A stretch of DNA of 10,091 nt from assembly GCA_013202635.1 (NCBI GenBank), contig JABMRO010000571.1:1-10091 (forward strand), read 5' to 3'. Origin of the DNA: Planctomycetota bacterium. GTDB lineage: Bacteria > Planctomycetota > Phycisphaerae > Sedimentisphaerales > Anaerobacaceae. The notes under the pieces were generated by a model. That model was not told the DNA's origin and ran no database searches. It saw only the letters and a program-made list of their open reading frames with translations. Shown in pieces: positions 5,393 through 10,091 of this stretch (within the stretch, counting starts at the first letter, position 1; each line of letters begins with the position of its first letter). The translations under genes and the position numbers were made by a program.

Positions 5393-7756
5393 ATGAACGA
5401 AAGAATAGCAAAACTACGGAAACAAAGTATTGAGACCAGACCGTACATTTCCACTGAACGGGCGGAACTGTTGACTGAGTTTTATAAGAGCGATATTCCC
5501 CAACGCGAATCTGTTCCGGTCTGCCGTGCTCTGTCATTCAAGTACCTTATGGAGAACAAGACGATATGTATTAACGATGGTGAGCTGATTGTGGGTGAGC
5601 GTGGCCCAGCCCCGAAGGCCACGCCGACTTACCCTGAGCTGTGCTGCCATAGCCTGGAGGACCTGCGCATACTCGACAGCCGGGAAAGAACATCCTTTGT
5701 GGTTACAGAAGAGATTAGAAAAATCTACAGCGAGAGAATCATTCCCTTCTGGGCAGGCAAAACCATGCGGGAAAAACTCTTCAGCGCAATGGACCAAAAG
5801 TGGCATCAGGCATTCAACGCAGGGGTGTTCACCGAATTTATGGAGCAACGTGCCCCCGGCCACGCTATTCTTGATGACAAGATTTACCACAAGGGTATGC
5901 TGGACTTTAAGGAGACAATCGCAGAAAACCAGAAGAATCTTGATTATTTCAATGACCGGCGCGCTTATGAAAAGGACCAGGAATATCAAGCCATGAGTAT
6001 TTGTGCCGATGCAGTCATTTTCTTCGCTCAGCGGTACACCGACAAGGCAAAGGAATTAGCAAAACAGGAAAGTGATCCTGTTCGTCGGAGTGAATTGGAA
6101 CAGATAGCCGAGGTTTGTTCACATGTACCAGCTCATGCACCTCGTAATTTTTGGGAGGCATTGCAGTCGTACTGGTTTGTACATTTGTCCGTGATTACAG
6201 AATTGAATACGTGGGATTCGTTCAATCCAGGTCGCCTTGACCAGCACTTGTTGCCATTCTACGAAAAAGGTTTGCAGGAAGGAATCTTGACAGACGAACA
6301 GGCCAAAGAGCTGCTGCAGTGTTTCTGGATAAAGTTCAATAATCAGCCTGCTCCGCCGAAAGTTGGAATTACCGAAGAACAAAGCGGAACCTACACAGAC
6401 TTTGCATTGATAAACATTGGCGGGGTAAGGCCGGCGGATGGGGGTGACGCGATTAACGATATTTCATATATGATGCTGGATGTGGTCGAAGAGATGCGTC
6501 TGACCCAGCCCAGCTCCTGTATTCAAATCAGTAAGAGGAATCCGGACCGGTTCCTAAAGCGTGCCTGCGAGGTGATTCGCGCCGGATTCGGCCAACCTTC
6601 CGTGTTCAATACCGATGTCATCATCAAGGAAATGCTTCAGGACGGCAAGAACATGACGGACGCCCGCACAGGAGGTCCCAGCGGATGTGTAACAGTCAGC
6701 TCGTTCGGCAAGGAAAGCTGCACTCTGACCGGCTACATAAATTGGCCCAAGATTTTTGAACTGGCCTGCAACAATGGAGTTGATTCGAACTCAGGCGAGC
6801 AGGTTGGTCCTCAAACCGGTGATGCCCACAAATTCAATTCTTATCAGCAATTAGTGGATGCCTATAAGGAACAACTCAGATATTTCATTGACCTGAAAAT
6901 CAGGTCTAACAATGTCATCGAACGGCTCTATGCTAACTACATGCCTGCTCCCTTTATGTCAATTCTAATGGACGACTGCATCGCTCGTGGACTCGATTAC
7001 CACAACGGCGGGGCAAGATATAATCCAACCTATATCCAGGGTGTTGGTATCGGCACGGTAACCGATGCGCTGGCAGCGGTAAAATTTCATGTTTTCGAGC
7101 AGCAGGACATCGCTATGGATGGATTACTGACGGCGATGAGGGCTGATTTTAAAGGATACGAACGCCTGCAGCAAATGCTGCTGCATCATACACCCAAATA
7201 CGGCAATGACGATAATTACGCAGACAGCATTGCCGAAGAAGTATTTAATGCTTACTACGATTTGCTCAACGGCCGACCAAATACCAAGGGCGGCAAGTAT
7301 CGTGTGAACTTGCTTCCCACAACGGTACATATCTATTTCGGCTCTGTAGTTGGTGCGCTGCCCAACGGCAGAAAAGCCGGTGAGCCGGTCTCCGAGGGCA
7401 TATCACCCACCCAGGGTTCCGATACCAAGGGGCCAACCGCTGTTATCAAGTCAGCAGCCAGAATCGACCACGTCCGCACCGGCGGAACCCTGTTAAATAT
7501 GAAATTCAATCCGCACGTGCTCGCCGGCGATGGTATTGATAAGCTTGTTCATCTGATAAGGTCATACTTCAAGCTCGACGGCCATCATGTCCAGTTCAAC
7601 GTCATCGGCGCCGAAATTCTGCGGAAAGCCCAGCAAGATCCTGAACAACATCGTGACCTGATAGTAAGGGTGGCTGGTTTCAGCGATTACTTCGTAGATG
7701 TGGGCCGAGACCTGCAAAACGAAATCATCGCCCGCACCGAACAACAATCATTATAG
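5393..7756 (+). CDS. HypD-like glycyl radical enzyme with atypical Cys-Val-Thr active-site motif
   Basis: The 787-residue protein is a full-length GRE: a PFL-like barrel (about 10-640) and a C-terminal glycyl radical domain with RVAGFSDYF, where Gly762 is the radical site. The thiyl residue is Cys432 in GGPSGCVTVSSFG. It closely resembles trans-4-hydroxy-L-proline dehydratase (HypD, about 789 residues, Cys434/Gly765), sharing FTEFMEQRAPGH, FNNQPAPPKVGIT and LPTTxHIYFG. Residues I recall as HypD substrate contacts are present: Phe149, His157, Asp275, Ser331, Asp336, Tyr448, Thr643. The Glu two residues after the Cys, an acid/base in HypD, glycerol dehydratase and choline lyase, is Thr434 here (codon ACA). 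The reaction is therefore uncertain: a hydroxyproline-like or other imino acid substrate is likely, dehydration is not assured. A hydroxyproline C-N lyase (HplG-type) is another relative to compare. ATG 5393 is four bases after the activase stop; the upstream in-frame TTG 5339 lies inside the activase. Confidence 0.93.
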   Translation: MNERIAKLRKQSIETRPYISTERAELLTEFYKSDIPQRESVPVCRALSFKYLMENKTICINDGELIVGERGPAPKATPTYPELCCHSLEDLRILDSRERTSFVVTEEIRKIYSERIIPFWAGKTMREKLFSAMDQKWHQAFNAGVFTEFMEQRAPGHAILDDKIYHKGMLDFKETIAENQKNLDYFNDRRAYEKDQEYQAMSICADAVIFFAQRYTDKAKELAKQESDPVRRSELEQIAEVCSHVPAHAPRNFWEALQSYWFVHLSVITELNTWDSFNPGRLDQHLLPFYEKGLQEGILTDEQAKELLQCFWIKFNNQPAPPKVGITEEQSGTYTDFALINIGGVRPADGGDAINDISYMMLDVVEEMRLTQPSSCIQISKRNPDRFLKRACEVIRAGFGQPSVFNTDVIIKEMLQDGKNMTDARTGGPSGCVTVSSFGKESCTLTGYINWPKIFELACNNGVDSNSGEQVGPQTGDAHKFNSYQQLVDAYKEQLRYFIDLKIRSNNVIERLYANYMPAPFMSILMDDCIARGLDYHNGGARYNPTYIQGVGIGTVTDALAAVKFHVFEQQDIAMDGLLTAMRADFKGYERLQQMLLHHTPKYGNDDNYADSIAEEVFNAYYDLLNGRPNTKGGKYRVNLLPTTVHIYFGSVVGALPNGRKAGEPVSEGISPTQGSDTKGPTAVIKSAARIDHVRTGGTLLNMKFNPHVLAGDGIDKLVHLIRSYFKLDGHHVQFNVIGAEILRKAQQDPEQHRDLIVRVAGFSDYFVDVGRDLQNEIIARTEQQSL

Positions 7757-7772
7757 AGGATTAGGACATTAA

Positions 7773-7804
7773 GTTATCAGGGTACCAGGTTATCAGGTTA
7801 TCAG
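7773..7804. repeat. Tandem octamer repeat (4 units)
   Basis: Four consecutive 8-base units read GTTATCAG (7773-7780), GGTACCAG (7781-7788), GTTATCAG (7789-7796) and GTTATCAG (7797-7804). Three are identical and the second differs at three bases. The array fills much of the 97-base gap between the GRE and peptidase genes. The same octamer occurs once at 884-891. No hairpin terminator is visible in the gap, so transcription may continue through it. Confidence 0.75.
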
Positions 7805-7842
7805 GCAGTTTGATTTACTGATCAGATGATTGGCTGGCAAGT

Positions 7843-7846
7843 GGAG
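7843..7846 (+). promoter_or_regulatory. Ribosome binding site of the peptidase gene
   Basis: GGAG lies seven bases before ATG 7854. It supports that start, which directly opens a signal peptide, over the upstream in-frame TTG at 7830, which would bury the signal peptide behind eight extra residues. Confidence 0.65.
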
Positions 7847-7853
7847 ACTTGTT

Positions 7854-9533
7854 ATGAAGAGAATATTAGTTATAGTGGCTGTGTTTGTTATACCTCTTTT
7901 TTCCCCCGGCTGTGTATCCGCAGCAAAGGAAAAACAATTGGAGCAGTTTATTGAAATTCATATAGCAAAAGTCGAGCCTTTGGCAACGCAGGCGAATCTT
8001 GCCTATTGGGACGCTTCCACGACAGGCAGGCCGGAAGATTATGATAAGCATAAGCAATTTCAGCTTAAGATTCGGCAAATCTACTGCGACCCTCAAGAGT
8101 ATGCCTTGCTCAAAGATATGAAAGAGTCCGGGCAAATCAGGGATGCCAGAGCGGCCCGACAATTAGACAAACTATATTATGCTTATCTGAAGAACCAGAT
8201 AGAGCCGGAGCTGTTGGAAAAGCTCGTTGATGCGGACAGCAAAATTCAGGAAAAGTACAACACTTTTCGTGGTACCATCAACGGCAAGAAGGTTACTATG
8301 AGTGACATTTACACAATCTTGACAACGGAAGAAGACTGCCGTAAAAGGGAGCTGGCCTGGAGGGCAAGCAAACAGGTCGGGGATGCGATTGTTGATGACC
8401 TGGTCGAATTGGTTAAGCTGCGCAACAAGGCGGCCCGAAAGGTTGGTTTTGACAATTATCATACTCTTTCTATAGTTACAGGCGAGCAGAGTGTGGAAGA
8501 GCTCGACCGCATCTTCGATGAGCTTTGTGAATTGACCAGCGAACCCTTTGTCCGATTGAAGAAAGAGCTGGACCGCATCCTGGCAGAGGGTTATGGCATT
8601 GCCCCCGAGGATTTGATGCCCTGGCACTATCATGACCCCTTCTTTCAAAGAACACCTCTGGTTTATGACCTGGATTTGGATATCTATTACAAAGACCAGG
8701 ATGTAAAGGAATTAGCGGAAAAATATTACGCTGGTATCGGCCTTGGTGTGGATGACATCCTCGCCAAAAGTGATTTATATGACCGTGAAGGTAAATATCC
8801 CCATGCTTTCAGCTTTGAAGGAGACCGCCATGGAGATGTTCGTATCTTGTGTAACCTTCAAAATACCGAACGCTGGATGGAGACGATATTACATGAACTG
8901 GGCCATGCGGTTTACAGCAAATACCATAATCGGAAAAAGCCCTGGCTGCTCAGGGAACCGGCTCACAGTTTCGCCACTGAAGCCATTGCGATGTTCTTCG
9001 GTAGATTGAGCCGTAATGCTGTCTGGATGCAGCGAATGCTGGAACTGTCAGACGAACAACGGGCGAGAATTGAAAAAGTGAGCGAAAAATATCTGCGGTT
9101 CCAACAAGTGCTTTTTGCTCGTTGGGCTATGGTTATGTATAATTTTGAAAAGCAACTGTATACCAACCCCGACCAGGATCTTAATACACTATGGTGGGAT
9201 TTGGTTGAGAAATATCAATTCGTCAGACGACCGCCAGGGCCTGTTGATGCAGGCTGGGCGTCCAAGCTTCATTTTACCACTGCTCCTTGCTATTATCACA
9301 ACTATATGTTGGGCGAGTTGTTGGCGTCCCAGCTTCATAATCACATTGTTCACAAGGTCTTGACGCTCGAATCGGATGAAGGAGTAAGTTATGTCGGAGA
9401 TAGAAGGGTCGGGGATTATCTGCGCCGGAAAGTTCTCCAGCTGGGAGCACTCTATTATTGGAACGAGATGATAACGCGGGCAACCGGAGAGCCATTGACA
9501 CCGAAATATTTTGTCGAGCAGTTTGTCAAATAA
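7854..9533 (+). CDS. Exported zinc metallopeptidase, M2/M3 (ACE/oligopeptidase-like) type
   Basis: The 559-residue protein starts with a Sec signal peptide: MKR, a hydrophobic core ILVIVAVFVIPLF, and a likely signal peptidase I site after VSA near residue 23. The Cys in SPGC is not preceded by a good lipobox, so a lipoprotein is less likely. The zinc motif HELGH is at 347-351 (His347, Glu348, His351), and Glu376 in FATEAIAMFF, 25 residues after the second His, is the likely third ligand; this spacing fits M3 oligopeptidases and nearly that of M2 peptidyl-dipeptidases. The helix-rich N-terminus (AYWDASTTGRPEDYDKH) is ACE-like, and the C-terminal APCYYHNYMLGELLASQL holds tyrosines typical of the substrate cleft. 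It should cut short peptides outside the cytoplasmic membrane. It stands 97 bases after the GRE gene and 7 bases before a symporter gene, which suggests peptide processing coupled to uptake. Confidence 0.88.
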   Translation: MKRILVIVAVFVIPLFSPGCVSAAKEKQLEQFIEIHIAKVEPLATQANLAYWDASTTGRPEDYDKHKQFQLKIRQIYCDPQEYALLKDMKESGQIRDARAARQLDKLYYAYLKNQIEPELLEKLVDADSKIQEKYNTFRGTINGKKVTMSDIYTILTTEEDCRKRELAWRASKQVGDAIVDDLVELVKLRNKAARKVGFDNYHTLSIVTGEQSVEELDRIFDELCELTSEPFVRLKKELDRILAEGYGIAPEDLMPWHYHDPFFQRTPLVYDLDLDIYYKDQDVKELAEKYYAGIGLGVDDILAKSDLYDREGKYPHAFSFEGDRHGDVRILCNLQNTERWMETILHELGHAVYSKYHNRKKPWLLREPAHSFATEAIAMFFGRLSRNAVWMQRMLELSDEQRARIEKVSEKYLRFQQVLFARWAMVMYNFEKQLYTNPDQDLNTLWWDLVEKYQFVRRPPGPVDAGWASKLHFTTAPCYYHNYMLGELLASQLHNHIVHKVLTLESDEGVSYVGDRRVGDYLRRKVLQLGALYYWNEMITRATGEPLTPKYFVEQFVK

Positions 9534-9540
9534 CGTACAG

Positions 9541-10091
9541 ATGACTTATTTAATTACCATATTTGTCTATTTATTTGCCCTGACCGGTATAGGAATCTAT
9601 AAATCCCGGCAGGTCAAAACCCAGGCTGATTTCTCAGTGGCAGGCAGGACCCTCTCACCCTGGGTTCTGGTCTGCACGATGCTGGCCTGTTGGATCGGCA
9701 CAGGTTCGATAGTGGGCAACGCCGGCAAAGCCTATGAAACCGGATTGGCCGCCGCCATCCTTCCTATAGGCAGTGTCATCGGAATGATTCTCCTGACTCA
9801 AATCGCCGGCAGAGCACGCAACTACGAAGTTTATTCAGTCCCTGAAATCATCGGAATTCGCTACGGCCATGTCGCCCGCCTATTGGCTGTGCTCGCCCTC
9901 GTGACCGCTTATATGGTAATCGTCAGCTATCAGTTCAACGCCGGAGGTATGGTTCTCGAAGTAATCCTGACCGATGAATCGGGCAATTCCCTTTTATCTG
10001 CAGGCACCGCCACAATCATCGCCGCGATTTTCATCATCACCTACACCATACTGGCCGGGCTCATGAGCCTTGCTTATACGGACATAGTTAC
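9541..10091 (+). CDS. Sodium:solute symporter family transporter (N-terminal part, cut by window end)
   Basis: The ATG at 9541 opens a frame that runs uninterrupted to the window end (183 complete codons). It encodes hydrophobic segments typical of the SSS/SSF family that includes the proline permease PutP and SGLT. The first membrane segment (LITIFVYLFALTGIGIY) is followed by the loop DFSVAGRTLSPW. Next come TGSIVGNAGKAYETGL, resembling the sodium-site helix of the family, then YSVPEIIGIRYG, and finally LAGLMSLAYTDIV, matching the family signature seen as GGxxAVxxTDxxQ. The substrate cannot be read from this part; an amino or imino acid is inferred from the neighbouring GRE and peptidase. 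The start lies seven bases after the peptidase stop with no clear ribosome binding site, suggesting translational coupling. The C-terminal part, including later sodium-binding helices, is outside the window. Confidence 0.9.
   Translation, partial: MTYLITIFVYLFALTGIGIYKSRQVKTQADFSVAGRTLSPWVLVCTMLACWIGTGSIVGNAGKAYETGLAAAILPIGSVIGMILLTQIAGRARNYEVYSVPEIIGIRYGHVARLLAVLALVTAYMVIVSYQFNAGGMVLEVILTDESGNSLLSAGTATIIAAIFIITYTILAGLMSLAYTDIV

Noticed and set aside
5534..5989. Antisense and alternative-frame openings (135-151 residues) in the 5' part of the GRE gene
   Set aside because: Fully overlapped by a strongly conserved GRE domain; the translations resemble no protein family.
7907..7912. Lipoprotein attachment at the Cys of SPGC in the peptidase signal region
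   Set aside because: The residues before the Cys (FSPG) do not match a lipobox with Leu/Val/Ile at -3; a signal peptidase I site after VSA fits better.

Overview
The window looks like a chromosomal segment of an anaerobic (or at least anaerobically metabolising) bacterium. A glycyl radical enzyme (GRE) sits with its radical-SAM activase, and upstream is an oxygen-sensitive [4Fe-4S] serine-dehydratase-type enzyme. The exported metallopeptidase and the relic of a cadherin-like surface protein suggest a cell that handles polymers or peptides outside the cytoplasm. Base composition is moderate, GTG starts are used, and short intergenic repeats are present. This would fit an anaerobic Planctomycetota/Phycisphaerae-type genome, but nothing in the window proves a taxon.

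Layout. Bases 1-323 hold no supported gene, only a clear rho-independent terminator (198-237). A truncated cadherin-like/Ig-like repeat fragment lies on the minus strand (324-686), followed by about 390 bases without a convincing gene. All remaining genes are on the plus strand. They are: a single-chain, ACT-containing, divergent L-serine dehydratase-like protein (1078-2655); an ornithine cyclodeaminase/mu-crystallin family dehydrogenase or imine reductase (2773-3765); a 582-base gap with palindromic elements; a GRE activase with two ferredoxin clusters (4348-5388); a HypD-like GRE (5393-7756); a secreted M2/M3-type zinc metallopeptidase (7854-9533); and the 5' part of a sodium:solute symporter (9541 to the window end).

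Working model (inference). The exported peptidase trims peptides, the symporter imports an amino or imino acid, and the GRE/activase pair acts on it by radical chemistry. The GRE closely resembles trans-4-hydroxy-L-proline dehydratase (HypD). It keeps the thiyl Cys432, the glycyl Gly762 and the residues I recall as substrate contacts. However, the acid/base Glu of the Cys-Val-Glu motif is Thr434 (Cys-Val-Thr), so the reaction may differ from known dehydratases. The dehydratase-like protein also departs from its family at several motifs expected near the active site, and the cyclodeaminase-family protein next to it could reduce an imine it releases. Together this is a plausible but uncharacterised anaerobic amino- or imino-acid degradation locus. 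The main point for a second look is the CVT active site of the GRE.
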